Shown here: one piece after another, positions 33,784-42,771 of the stretch
How the letters are laid out: every line of letters begins with the position of its first letter
How positions within the stretch are numbered: the first letter of the stretch is position 1
Source: Collinsella sp.
GTDB taxonomy: Bacteria > Actinomycetota > Coriobacteriia > Coriobacteriales > Coriobacteriaceae
Assembly (NCBI GenBank): GCA_019425045.1
Contig: JAHYYI010000009.1
Location: forward strand, 1-53,939
Length of the DNA: 53,939 bases
Direction: 5' to 3'
Position numbers and translations under genes: made by a program
The notes under the pieces: model-generated
What the model was told of the DNA's origin: nothing
Seen by the model: the letters and a program-made list of their open reading frames with translations, nothing else
Databases searched by the model: none

Positions 33784-33802
33784 ATAGAACGTCATAGAAC
33801 GT
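33784..33802. promoter_or_regulatory. Tandem ATAGAACGT repeats, candidate operator
   Basis: ATAGAACGT occurs twice (33784-33792 and 33794-33802), one helical turn apart, at the expected start of transcription. AACGT and ACGTT within it also form an inverted pair. A repressor bound here would block the operon; the upstream GntR protein is the obvious candidate. Confidence 0.5.
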
Positions 33803-33862
33803 TTGCCTTGTGCAGACGTTGAAGCGAGATGCGATGCAGTCTCGAGTTCTTTGGAGGTATCT

Positions 33863-35326
33863 ATGTCAGATACGAAGGCGAAGAAGACAAACAGACGTTT
33901 TAAGTTCAAATTACCGCATGTCTATACGATCATGTTCTTGCTGATCGTTGTCTTTGCGGTCCTGACTTGGATCGTTCCCTCTGGTCAGTATCAGCGCAAG
34001 ACGATTTCGACAGCGGCGGGCGAGCGTGAAGTCGCCGTTGCTGGAACCTATGAACAGGTCGATAAGAACTACACCGATTCCGAGACCGGCGAGACCATCA
34101 ATCTGGGTCAGGATATCTTCGCGGTCCTGCAAGCGCCCACTAAGGGCATCCAAGAGGCTGCCGACGTCGTTGCGTTCGTCTTATTGATTGGCGGATCGTT
34201 CGCAATCATCACCAAGACCAACGCTTTGAATGCCGGCATGAGCCGTGTGATTAAAAAGCTCAAGAACAAGGACATCCTCATCATTCCCATCACGATGACG
34301 TTGCTGTCCATTTGCGGCACTACGTTTGGTATGTCTGAGGAAGCCCTGCCGTTCTATGCCATCTTCATTCCCATCATGATGGGTATCGGTTATGACTCGA
34401 TGACGGCATTCATCATCTGCTTCCTTGGTCCTAACCTGGGATATTGTGCTTCGACCATCGACCCGTTTAACGTCTTGATCGCACAGGGCATTATCGGCAT
34501 CGAGGGCAATCCGCAACTGTGGCTGCGCGCCGTTTCTTGGGCCATCTTCACTGCCGTCGGTATCGCATGGGCCATGCGCTACGCCATGCGCGTCAAGAAA
34601 AACCCCGAGTCGTCCATTACGTACGAGGACGATAAGCTCAAGCGTATCGAGTTTTCCGTGACCGATGCCTCCATCGAGGAAGAGTTCACTATCCGTCAGA
34701 AGCTCGTGCTTATCGATTTTGCTTGCGGTATGGGCATTATCGTCTGGGGTCTTGTTACCCAGGGTTGGTACATGAATGAGATTTCCGCCGTGTTCCTTGG
34801 CATGGGCTTGCTTGCCGGTATCCTGGGCGGTCTTGACCAGCAGACGATTGCTGAGGAGTTCGTTAAAGGTCTCGCCGACTTTGCGTACGCCGCCATCGTT
34901 ATTGGTATCGCTCGCGGTATTCTGGTCATCGCCGAGGGCGGCATGATCATCGACACCATTCTCCAGGCGCTCGCTACTGCGCTCGCCGGTGCACCCGCCG
35001 CCGTCTACACCACGTTTATGTATATCGTCCTTGGCCTGCTCTCTTTGCTGGTTCCCTCGAGTTCTGGCCTGGCGGCGCTCACCATGCCTGTTATGGGCCC
35101 CCTGACCGAGCTTATGGGCCTCAATCCCGAGGCAGCCGTTACCGCGCTCCAGTTTGCTAATCAGACCATCAACACCATCAGTCCCGTGGCGGGCATGACG
35201 GTCGCCGGCCTTGCCGTGGCAAAGATCTCGTTTGGCCAATGGTGGAAGACCATTTGGAAGTTCTTCATTTTCATGGTCGTCTTTGGCCTGATCGTAACGG
35301 CAATCTCTGGCATGCTTCCGGTGTAG
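33863..35326 (+). CDS. YfcC-family transporter
   Basis: A 487-residue membrane protein with about 11-12 hydrophobic segments. The PHVYTIMFLLIVVFAVLTWIVPSG start (split: PHVYTIMFLLIV, then VFAVLTWIVPSG) and the VPSSSGLAALTMPVMGPL motif are typical of the YfcC/C4-dicarboxylate-carrier-like group, which imports organic acids, amino acids or peptides by ion coupling. ATG 33863 follows GGAGG by 6 bp. As first gene of the operon it probably imports the substrate for the FrlB/C/D-like enzymes. Confidence 0.9.
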   Translation: MSDTKAKKTNRRFKFKLPHVYTIMFLLIVVFAVLTWIVPSGQYQRKTISTAAGEREVAVAGTYEQVDKNYTDSETGETINLGQDIFAVLQAPTKGIQEAADVVAFVLLIGGSFAIITKTNALNAGMSRVIKKLKNKDILIIPITMTLLSICGTTFGMSEEALPFYAIFIPIMMGIGYDSMTAFIICFLGPNLGYCASTIDPFNVLIAQGIIGIEGNPQLWLRAVSWAIFTAVGIAWAMRYAMRVKKNPESSITYEDDKLKRIEFSVTDASIEEEFTIRQKLVLIDFACGMGIIVWGLVTQGWYMNEISAVFLGMGLLAGILGGLDQQTIAEEFVKGLADFAYAAIVIGIARGILVIAEGGMIIDTILQALATALAGAPAAVYTTFMYIVLGLLSLLVPSSSGLAALTMPVMGPLTELMGLNPEAAVTALQFANQTINTISPVAGMTVAGLAVAKISFGQWWKTIWKFFIFMVVFGLIVTAISGMLPV

Positions 35327-35335
35327 GTGGTTGTG

Positions 35336-36919
35336 ATGTCTGATCGTTTGACGGTCCTGACGTCTAAGAGCGTCTTTACCGGTACGGGGGACCTGCCGTT
35401 TGAAGGTTTCGTAGCGGTCCGTGGCAATCGAATTGAGGCTGTTGGCACCAAGTGTGAGGTAGCTTCGTATTTGACCCAAGCGGACGAGGTAGTTGACCTG
35501 GGCGACCGCACCGTCATGCCTGGCCTGATCGATGTGCATACCTTCTATACGGGCTGGGCGCTGCGGACGTTGGGGTCTGATCTGTCCGGCGTCGCCGATG
35601 CCAAAGAGGCCGTGTCGCTCTTGCGTGCATGGAAAGAAGATCATCCGGATTGCGCGGCGGCTTTTGGCCACAACCTACCCGAAACGCTGGCATCGGATGC
35701 CGAGAACGCAAATACGGCGGCTGTGTTTGACGATTGTTTTGGCGATATCCCTGTCGTCTGCTTTACACCGGGTGCGGAGACCTGCGTTCTCAATGCTGCC
35801 GCCAGTGCGCGATACGGCTTTACACCGCAGGCGTGCTATGCCGAGAAGATCTGGCGCATGATGAGCGATTTCCTCGCGCTGCCCGAGGTACGTGCGGGGT
35901 ATTCGGACTACATGAGCATGCTTAACGAGCGCGGCGTTACCGCCATCAAGGAGATGGCGTTTGATGACTACTACGGCTTTGCCGACGAAATGGCTCGCCG
36001 TGAGGAATCTGGTGAGCTGACGGTTCGCGTCTCTATGATGTCGCAGCCGGTGGGCGCTGGTGCAAATCTGGCATATGCCCGCGAGGCACGAGAGCGCTTC
36101 CGGGGACCGTTCGTTCGTTTTTCTGGCTTCAACCGTATGACCGATCGCGGCGTATGGGCGGGGCTTGCCGAGATGATTGACCCCTATGAGGACACGGCCG
36201 ATGCGGGAGCCGCCGGCAAGACGGTCGTCGAGGAGCCCGAGTGGGATCTGATTGAGAACGAGCTACGTGCAATTGATGCTGACGGCTTCCGATATTCCTT
36301 GCATTGCCAGGGAGATGGCGCCGTTCGTCGCACCGTGGCGCTCTATGCCTCGCTGCCTCGAGACGAACATGGACGGATGCTTCGCCGCCATGCGATTACC
36401 GATCTCGAGAACTCTGACCCGACCGATCTTATCGAGTTTGGCAAGTTAGGTGGAATTTGCGAGGTCTATCCGCAGATTCTGACGCTGGACCGGCGCGAGG
36501 ATTGCCTATCGATGATGCGTCGACAAATTGGCGAGACGCGACTTTTACACAGCTGGAATCGCCGCGGCATGGAAGATTCCGGATGCACGGTGTGCTGTGG
36601 TACGGATTTGCCGCTGCTGATTCCGAGCCTGGGCGAGTCAATCTACAGCGCGTGCGGCGGATACTTCGACGATGGACTGCCCGTGAATGAGGCCAACGTG
36701 CTGACGCTTGTCGAGCTCTTGCGCGCTTGGACTGCCGGGGGCGCGTACGATCTGATGCGCGAAGACGAGCTGGGTACGCTTGAGGTTGGCAAGCTTGCCG
36801 ATATCTGCGTGCTCGATCGGGATGTGTTCGACCTCGATTATCGCGACGCACGCGATCTTGCGGTTGATATGACGATGTCGGACGGACAAATCGTGTTCGA
36901 TCGAAATAAGGAGGCATAA
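35336..36919 (+). CDS. Amidohydrolase-family (YtcJ-like) protein lacking the HxH motif
   Basis: 527 residues. Beta-sandwich and barrel of the amidohydrolase-3 family. Strand 1, normally GFIDxHxH, reads GLIDVHTFYTGW, so the second histidine is gone. Other positions are kept in altered form: LHCQGDGAVR (HAIGD-like), RRHAITDLENS, and CCGTDLPLL with the catalytic-type aspartate. ATG 35336 is preferred over GTG 35327; the transporter stop is directly upstream. Role in the pathway unknown; could remove an acyl group or act without the usual metal site. Confidence 0.82.
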   Translation: MSDRLTVLTSKSVFTGTGDLPFEGFVAVRGNRIEAVGTKCEVASYLTQADEVVDLGDRTVMPGLIDVHTFYTGWALRTLGSDLSGVADAKEAVSLLRAWKEDHPDCAAAFGHNLPETLASDAENANTAAVFDDCFGDIPVVCFTPGAETCVLNAAASARYGFTPQACYAEKIWRMMSDFLALPEVRAGYSDYMSMLNERGVTAIKEMAFDDYYGFADEMARREESGELTVRVSMMSQPVGAGANLAYAREARERFRGPFVRFSGFNRMTDRGVWAGLAEMIDPYEDTADAGAAGKTVVEEPEWDLIENELRAIDADGFRYSLHCQGDGAVRRTVALYASLPRDEHGRMLRRHAITDLENSDPTDLIEFGKLGGICEVYPQILTLDRREDCLSMMRRQIGETRLLHSWNRRGMEDSGCTVCCGTDLPLLIPSLGESIYSACGGYFDDGLPVNEANVLTLVELLRAWTAGGAYDLMREDELGTLEVGKLADICVLDRDVFDLDYRDARDLAVDMTMSDGQIVFDRNKEA

Positions 36920-36920
36920 G

Positions 36921-37772
36921 GTGTCTGAATCCAAACCGACGCTGCGCCGCGAACAGATTGCGGGCATGAATATCCACTACATCATGTGGTCGCTCGATTA
37001 CTTCCTTGACGCGCAGCAGCGTTTGGGCTTTGAGTCCATTGAGCTGTGGTGTGCGGAGCCGCATGTGACGCTCGACCACACGGGCTACTTTGAGGCTGAG
37101 ATCCTGGCGAAAAAGGCTGCAGACCGTGGGCTTAGGTATCGTACTCTGTGCCCCGAGAATGTTGTCTATCCTTGGCAATACTGCGCACGCAAGCCGCTGC
37201 ATGAACAGCGCAGCCTGGCGTACTTTAAGCACGGCATTGAGCTTGCCGAGGTACTTGGGTGCGACCGTATGTCCGTCAACTCGGGCTGGGGCGACTGGGA
37301 CGAGGATCGCGAGGAAGCCTGGAAGCGCAGCCGCGAGCACTTGTCCATTCTAGCGGAGTATGCCGGCGAGCACGGTCTGGTGCTTACGATGGAAAGCCTG
37401 CGTCCCGAGGAGAGCAACCTTGTGACGACGGTTTCCGATGCGAAGCGCATGATTGACGAGGTCGCGAGCCCGTACTTACAGCCCATGGTTGATACAACCG
37501 CGATGGGCGTTGCAGGCGAGACGCTCGAGGACTGGTTTGCCGCCTTTGGTGATGGGGCAATTCACGAGATGCACTTTATCGACGGTGACCCGTATGGCCA
37601 TCTGGTGTGGGGCGATGGCAAGCACGATATGGACGCCTTCGTCGCCACGCTCAACGCCCATGGTTTTGACGGCATGCTGGGCCAGGAAATCACGGACGGT
37701 CGTTACTACGATGACCCGGCGGCGGCAGATGCCAAGAACATGGCCGCATTCGAGAAATATCTGATTGACTAA
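36921..37772 (+). CDS. frlC: FrlC-like sugar epimerase (TIM barrel)
   Basis: 283 residues from GTG 36921 with AAGGAGG 5 bp upstream. A xylose-isomerase-like barrel. Metal-binding residues are visible: E in LTMESLRPEESNLV, D in PMVDTTAM, H in EMHFIDGD and the late E in GQEITDG. The region LRPEESNLVTT matches FrlC, which converts psicoselysine (3-epimer) to fructoselysine. Symbol given by similarity to the fructoselysine system; the actual substrate is inference. Confidence 0.8.
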   Translation: MSESKPTLRREQIAGMNIHYIMWSLDYFLDAQQRLGFESIELWCAEPHVTLDHTGYFEAEILAKKAADRGLRYRTLCPENVVYPWQYCARKPLHEQRSLAYFKHGIELAEVLGCDRMSVNSGWGDWDEDREEAWKRSREHLSILAEYAGEHGLVLTMESLRPEESNLVTTVSDAKRMIDEVASPYLQPMVDTTAMGVAGETLEDWFAAFGDGAIHEMHFIDGDPYGHLVWGDGKHDMDAFVATLNAHGFDGMLGQEITDGRYYDDPAAADAKNMAAFEKYLID

Positions 37773-37834
37773 AACAACTATCGGCCACGCAGCCAATCTC
37801 ATTGATTGCGGACCAAACAAGAAAGGAACTGGAT

Positions 37835-38803
37835 ATGAACGCACACGATCTGATCAAAGAGGCAATTGCCGAGAAGGGCAAGTTCGACAGCGTCTACTGG
37901 ATTGCTTGCGGTGGCTCCATGATCGATTTGATCCCGGCTCATGAGCTTCTGCAGCGCGAGGCAACCACCTTCACTTCGTATATCTATACCGCGCGTGAAT
38001 TCGACATTATGCGTCCGCGTCGTCTGGGCGAGAAGTCCCTGGTCATCGCTTGTAGCCACAGTGGCAACACCCCCGAGGTCGTCGAGGGCTGCGAGATTGC
38101 CCTTGCTGCCGGCGCTACGGTGATCGCCCAGACCGACAACGCTGGATCTAAGATCGACTCCGGCAAGTGGACCACGTGGGTCTACCCGTGGGGCGAGGGT
38201 GTGCCGCAGGCCGAGGTCCCCGCTGGTATTTCGCTGTCGCTTGCGGCAGAGCTGCTCGATCAGCAGGAGGGCTACGCCGATCTTGCCGATATGTATGCCG
38301 GTATCGCCGAGATGGATAAGATTCTTCCCCCGGCACGCGAGAAGGTAAATGCCGAGCTGGGCGATCGCTTTGCCAAGCTTTGCCAGGAGCACGAGTTCTT
38401 CTATATTCTGGGCAGCGGTCCCAACTTTAGCCAGACCTACGGTTTCGCTATCTGCTCTCTTATGGAGATGCAGTGGCAGCACTGCAGCTACATCCACTCT
38501 GCCGAGTACTTCCATGGCCCCTTCGAGGCTACTCAGGATGGCGTTTTTTACTTCCTGCAGATGGGCTCCAGCGAGTGCCGTGCTATGGACGAGCGCGCCC
38601 TGGCGTTCCTTAAGACGCATACCGATACGCTGATGGTGCTCGATGCCAAGGAGTACGGTATGGAAGCCGTGCCGGCGAGCGTCCGTGCCTATCTGGACCC
38701 GGTGCTGTTCTATGCCATGAACTGCGAGCTGCGTGCTGCACGCGGCAAGGTGTTTGATCACGATCCCGATTTCCGTCGCTATATGGGTGTTGTCGAGTAC
38801 TAG
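37835..38803 (+). CDS. frlB: FrlB-like phosphosugar deglycase (SIS domain)
   Basis: 322 residues. Two SIS domains. VIACSHSGNTPEVVEGC is the phosphosugar-binding segment, SAEYFHGPFE carries the expected catalytic glutamate and histidine, and the end DHDPDFRRYMGVVEY closely mirrors FrlB. FrlB cleaves fructoselysine 6-phosphate to glucose 6-phosphate and lysine. ATG 37835 follows AAAGGAA. The FrlD-like kinase gene starts 14 bp downstream. Confidence 0.85.
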   Translation: MNAHDLIKEAIAEKGKFDSVYWIACGGSMIDLIPAHELLQREATTFTSYIYTAREFDIMRPRRLGEKSLVIACSHSGNTPEVVEGCEIALAAGATVIAQTDNAGSKIDSGKWTTWVYPWGEGVPQAEVPAGISLSLAAELLDQQEGYADLADMYAGIAEMDKILPPAREKVNAELGDRFAKLCQEHEFFYILGSGPNFSQTYGFAICSLMEMQWQHCSYIHSAEYFHGPFEATQDGVFYFLQMGSSECRAMDERALAFLKTHTDTLMVLDAKEYGMEAVPASVRAYLDPVLFYAMNCELRAARGKVFDHDPDFRRYMGVVEY

Positions 38804-38817
38804 AAGGGACAAAGGCC

Positions 38818-39681
38818 ATGGCATTTAACGTTAACGCGCTCGGATTTGGCGACAACGTCGTCGATCGCTACGAGCATATCCATACCATGTATCCTGGCGG
38901 CAATGCGGTGAACTTCGCCGTTTATGCCAAGAAATGCGGTGCCGCACGCTCCGCATACATGGGCATTTTTGGCAATGACGCCGCTGCCGAGCATGTCATT
39001 GCAAGCCTCGAGGATGAGGGTATCGAGCTTGACAAGTGCGAGCAGATGATTGGCGAGAACGGAGCGGCTCGCGTCACCGTCGTTGACGGTGACCGTGTCT
39101 TCCTTGGCTCCAACGAGGGCGGTATCCGTGGCGATGCGCGCTATGTCCTCGATCGCTTTGACCTTTCGTACATGAAGCAGTTCGATGTGGTTCATTCGGG
39201 CAACTATTGCTTTACCGAGCGCGAGCTGCCCAAGCTGAAGGCTGCGGGCGTCACGGTCTCTTTTGACTTTTCGGACGACTCCACCGACGAGTACTACGAG
39301 CAGATTGCGCCCTACGTCGATTTCGCTTTCTTTAGTGCGGCGGATGCCGCGAGTGAGGACGAGATTCGCGAGCGTCTGGCATGGGTGAAGGGCTTGGGTC
39401 CGCGTTTTGTGTCGGCTACGGCGGGCGCCGAGGGCTGCATTGCTTACGACGGCGAGCGTTATTACCGCCAGCTGGCTAAACCGGTAACGGACATGAAGGA
39501 CACCATGGGGGCGGGCGACTCGTTCCTCACCTCGTTTTTGATGTGCTATCTCGATTCCGCCAAGCGTGGTGAAGATGGCGCCGAGGCCATCGAGCGTGCG
39601 CTCGACTTTGCTGCCGGGTTTGCCTCGACCGTGTGCGGCATGGAAGGTTCTTGGGGCCACGGAGCACCAATCGTCGAATAG
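38818..39681 (+). CDS. frlD: FrlD-like PfkB-family kinase
   Basis: 287 residues. The N-terminal GFGDNVVDRYEHIHTMYPGGNAVNFAVYA (split at HIH: GFGDNVVDRYEHIH; TMYPGGNAVNFAVYA) is very similar in plan to fructoselysine 6-kinase FrlD. The C-terminal signature DTMGAGDSFLTSFL contains the catalytic aspartate and anion hole. Likely phosphorylates the Amadori compound at O-6 to feed the FrlB-like deglycase. AAGGG precedes ATG 38818. Confidence 0.85.
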   Translation: MAFNVNALGFGDNVVDRYEHIHTMYPGGNAVNFAVYAKKCGAARSAYMGIFGNDAAAEHVIASLEDEGIELDKCEQMIGENGAARVTVVDGDRVFLGSNEGGIRGDARYVLDRFDLSYMKQFDVVHSGNYCFTERELPKLKAAGVTVSFDFSDDSTDEYYEQIAPYVDFAFFSAADAASEDEIRERLAWVKGLGPRFVSATAGAEGCIAYDGERYYRQLAKPVTDMKDTMGAGDSFLTSFLMCYLDSAKRGEDGAEAIERALDFAAGFASTVCGMEGSWGHGAPIVE

Positions 39682-39751
39682 CTTAAGAAAGCGTACGGCG
39701 GTCTGGCTATGAGGCTTTGGACGGCCGATGCAAAACAATAAGCGAAACGCG

Positions 39752-39785
39752 AAAAGGGGGCTCGCCATGTGGTGGGTCCCCTTTT
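39752..39785 (+). terminator. Internal hairpin between the two PfkB kinases
   Basis: AAAAGGGG (39752-39759) pairs with CCCCTTTT (39778-39785) around an inner CGCCA/TGGTG helix. The T run gives partial or full termination. It splits the cluster into two expression segments. Confidence 0.75.
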
Positions 39786-39802
39786 GAACATTGGAGAAGA
39801 CC

Positions 39803-40603
39803 ATGGGTATTAAAGCGTGCGCGGCTGGTTTTTGCTGTGCGGACGTCTATCAAAACATCGGCGTGTTCTATCCGACTGGTAATGGCATTGACTGGGGTAT
39901 CCATCTTGCACGAATGGGAGTTTCGGTATCCGCCGTGTCGGTTGTCGGCAAGGACGAGTACGGAGACAAGATGAGAGAGGCGCTGGCCGCTGAGGGGTTC
40001 GATATCTCACATCTGCGGGTGGAGGATGGCGACACCTCGGTGATGCTCATGGCATTGAAAGACGGCGTCGATCGCGTGCATCTCGAGGCAATCGATGGTG
40101 TTATGGAGACATATCGACCGAATGAAGATGACCGGGCGTTTATCCTAGAGCATGACATCATTCATACCGACCTGTTTGGCAATTGTTTGGACCTCCTGCC
40201 CGAATGGCATGATGCGGGCAAGACGGTGGTTATGGACTTCTCGGTGTTCAGCCAGGATCCCGAATATGCCTGCGAGGCTCATTTTCCTTACGTAGACTAT
40301 GCGTTTATGTCGTTTGAAGAGGACACTCCGGAGCTGCGTGATTGGGTACGTCACGTACAGAAGTTGGGGCCGCGGGTGGCAGTTGCCACGCTTGGCGAGA
40401 AGGGAAGCATTGCCTTTGACGGCGAACGCTTCTATGAGTGCGGGATCGTACCGGCGGAGAAGGTCGTTAACACCGTGGGCGCCGGAGACTCGTATATCGC
40501 CGGGTTTACCAAGGGCGTGATTGATGGCCTTGATATTCCGGCGTGTATGAAGGCGGGCGCCGAGCTTTCGTCCCGCGTCATCGGCTCTTTTGAGCCGTAC
40601 TAG
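39803..40603 (+). CDS. Second PfkB-family sugar kinase
   Basis: 266 residues. AGFCCADVYQNIGVFYPTGNGIDWGIHLARMG (in two parts: AGFCCADVYQNIG; YPTGNGIDWGIHLARMG) resembles the FrlD N-terminus but with GN-G instead of GGNAV. NTVGAGDSYIAGFTKG is the C-terminal signature. It has only modest similarity to the kinase upstream, so a different substrate or epimer is likely. ATG 39803 follows GGAGAAG. Confidence 0.85.
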   Translation: MGIKACAAGFCCADVYQNIGVFYPTGNGIDWGIHLARMGVSVSAVSVVGKDEYGDKMREALAAEGFDISHLRVEDGDTSVMLMALKDGVDRVHLEAIDGVMETYRPNEDDRAFILEHDIIHTDLFGNCLDLLPEWHDAGKTVVMDFSVFSQDPEYACEAHFPYVDYAFMSFEEDTPELRDWVRHVQKLGPRVAVATLGEKGSIAFDGERFYECGIVPAEKVVNTVGAGDSYIAGFTKGVIDGLDIPACMKAGAELSSRVIGSFEPY

Positions 40604-40630
40604 GGTCAAATGCTTGGAAAGGAGTGCGAA

Positions 40631-41491
40631 ATGGTTATCGACATGTTGGTCCAGCCCATGCTCTACGGCGAGATCTATACGCCGGGTGATGAGCCTGATG
40701 GATTCGGTTTTTGGTCACGAGAATTTGGTATGGGGCATATGGGCCCCATGGATTGGGATGAGCTTCAAGTCGAGATGGACGTCTGCGATGTGCAGAAGAG
40801 CGTGCTCATGCCGCTCGATGTAACCACGGCATGCGGAGGGCATTTTGGCACCAATGACCAGATTGCCATGCTGGTTGCCGCGCATCCCGATCGTCTGTGG
40901 GGATTTGCGAGCGTAGATCCGCAGGTGAGCGGTGCCGCAGACGAATTGGGGCGCGCCTTTACCGAGTTGGGGGCAAAGGGGCTTTGCCTGCATCCGGCAA
41001 AGCAGGGTTTTGCTCCCGATGATGCCGTGGCCGAGCCGCTTTACGAGCTGTGCGAGCGCTATAACAAGCCGGTGGTTTTCCATGCCGGTATGTCTTGGGA
41101 GCCGGGCGCAGAGCTCTCGCGCAGTAATCCGCTTGTATTTGAGCACACAATCGCAACGCATCCAAATGTGCGTTTTAGTTTGACCCACTTTGGCTGGCCC
41201 TGGGTGCGCGAGACCGTGGCGATGCTGCTCAAGTATCCCAACTGCTACACGGACACCTCTATCACTTACATCGATTCGCCCGAGGAGATGATGCAGCGTC
41301 TTTTCACGGTCGATATGGGGCCGCTGTGGTATGAGCGCGCGCTATCGCATCAAGTGATGTTCGCCAGCAATACGCCGCGCTTCCGTGCGTTCAAACTCAA
41401 ACGGGCGCTCGATACCGTGTCCATGCGCGATGATGCGCGAGAAAGGCTCTACTGGGGTAATGCCCTGCGTTTTCTTGAAGGGGATGAGTGA
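40631..41491 (+). CDS. Amidohydrolase-2 family protein lacking metal ligands
   Basis: 286 residues. A barrel of the amidohydrolase-related (COG2159-like) family: LCLHPAKQG, PVVFHAGMSWEPG, FSLTHFGWPWVRE. The N-terminal HxH is absent (MVIDMLVQPMLYGE) and the C-terminal metal aspartate of the GSDYP-like motif is asparagine (FASNTPRF). It may be a decarboxylase-like or hydrolytic enzyme with a reduced metal site, or a non-catalytic relative. ATG 40631 has GGAAAGGAG upstream. It overlaps the next gene by 4 bp. Confidence 0.78.
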   Translation: MVIDMLVQPMLYGEIYTPGDEPDGFGFWSREFGMGHMGPMDWDELQVEMDVCDVQKSVLMPLDVTTACGGHFGTNDQIAMLVAAHPDRLWGFASVDPQVSGAADELGRAFTELGAKGLCLHPAKQGFAPDDAVAEPLYELCERYNKPVVFHAGMSWEPGAELSRSNPLVFEHTIATHPNVRFSLTHFGWPWVRETVAMLLKYPNCYTDTSITYIDSPEEMMQRLFTVDMGPLWYERALSHQVMFASNTPRFRAFKLKRALDTVSMRDDARERLYWGNALRFLEGDE

Positions 41492-41922
41492 ACATGGTGG
41501 CGCTCGAGACATTGAGCTATCTATCGACTGCTCCGGACCAGTTCATCGATATTACCGAAGACGTGCACGCTGCCATTGAACGCAGCTCGGTGACGAATGG
41601 CTTGGCAGCGATTATTTTGTCGCATACGACCTGTGGAATCGTGGTAAACGAGGGGCTGCCCTGCGTGGAGACGGATCTACTGGAGACGCTTGATCGCATC
41701 GCCCCGCTAGATGCCCCCTATGCGCATGCACACTTCCTGCCGAGCTATGGAGCCACCGGCAACAACTCCTGTGGGCATATCAAGAGCATGATTTGTGGAA
41801 ACAGCTGCTTCTTTCCCGTCCAAGATGGCCACATCGTGTGTGGAGGTGCCCAGAACATCTATCTTGCGGAGTTTGACGGTCCGCAGAAGCGAAAAGTGTA
41901 CGTCGAGGTGCTGGGGGAGTAA
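41488..41922 (+). CDS. YjbQ family (UPF0047) protein
   Basis: 144 residues from GTG 41488, overlapping the previous stop as GTGA; ATG 41494 is the alternative start. Family motifs are ILSHTTCGIVVNEG, NNSCGHIKSMICG and EFDGPQKRKVYVEVLG. YjbQ proteins have been linked to thiamin phosphate side activity, but the true role is not settled. Inclusion in a sugar-conjugate operon is unusual. Confidence 0.85.
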   Translation: MNMVALETLSYLSTAPDQFIDITEDVHAAIERSSVTNGLAAIILSHTTCGIVVNEGLPCVETDLLETLDRIAPLDAPYAHAHFLPSYGATGNNSCGHIKSMICGNSCFFPVQDGHIVCGGAQNIYLAEFDGPQKRKVYVEVLGE

Positions 41923-41955
41923 CGTCCCCGCGATAACCCTATGAAGGAGCACGTC

Positions 41956-42765
41956 ATGTCGTTTCTAACTTCGATGTTCAAGACCGAAAAGCCGGTTATC
42001 GGAATGCTGCACCTGCGTCCTCTGCCGGGCGATCCACTGTATTACCCGGGCGGAAGCGTGTCGCAGGTCGTGGAAGCCGCCAAGCGCGATCTCGAAGCGT
42101 TGCAACGGGGCGGTGTCGATGGCATTTTGATTACCAATGAGCTCTCGATGCCCTATGAGCAGCACGTTTCTCCCTCAACCCTTGCATCGATGGGCTATGT
42201 AATCGGGGCTCTGTCCCATGATTTGTCGACCCCTTGGGGAGCTGAAGCTATTTACGATGGTGATGCCACAATCGAGCTGTGCGCTGCCGTCGATGCGCAG
42301 TTCACGCGCTGCAATTTTTGCGGTGTCTGGGCCGGTGATCTCGGGCTGATTAACCGAGATTTCGCTCACACCATGCGTCGCAAGACGGCGCTGCGCCTGG
42401 ACGACCTCAAGCTTTTTCACTTCATCACGAGCGAGGGGGAGGTTTATCTCAACGACCGCACGACTGCGGACATTGCCGATTCACTTCTCTTTAATTGCCT
42501 TCCAGATGCGATGGTCATCGGCGGTTCGGCTGCCGGTCGTGGTGCTTCGGGCGAGCTTGCCGATGAGGTCCGCGAGCGTGTTGGCGAAGTGCCTGTGGTA
42601 TGTGGCACCGGTTGTCGCGAAAATACCGTGGCTGACGTATTTGCTCACTACGATGGCGCGTTTGTCGGCACCTGCTTAAAGCGCGACGGAAAGCTGGATG
42701 CCCCGGTTGATGTTGAGCGGGTAGTTCGTTTTATGACTGCCGCTCGTACGGCGCGAGGGGAGTAG
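41956..42765 (+). CDS. BtpA/SgcQ family TIM-barrel protein
   Basis: 269 residues. IGMLHLRPLPGDPLY near the N-terminus, GGVDGILITNELSMPY, and DAMVIGGSAAGRGAS are typical of BtpA/SgcQ proteins, often found in sugar-catabolic clusters with kinases, isomerases and PTS genes. Chemistry unknown. ATG 41956 has AAGGAG 8 bp upstream and is preferred over ATG 41941. The FGGY kinase starts 6 bp downstream. Confidence 0.85.
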   Translation: MSFLTSMFKTEKPVIGMLHLRPLPGDPLYYPGGSVSQVVEAAKRDLEALQRGGVDGILITNELSMPYEQHVSPSTLASMGYVIGALSHDLSTPWGAEAIYDGDATIELCAAVDAQFTRCNFCGVWAGDLGLINRDFAHTMRRKTALRLDDLKLFHFITSEGEVYLNDRTTADIADSLLFNCLPDAMVIGGSAAGRGASGELADEVRERVGEVPVVCGTGCRENTVADVFAHYDGAFVGTCLKRDGKLDAPVDVERVVRFMTAARTARGE

Positions 42766-42771
42766 GCACCT

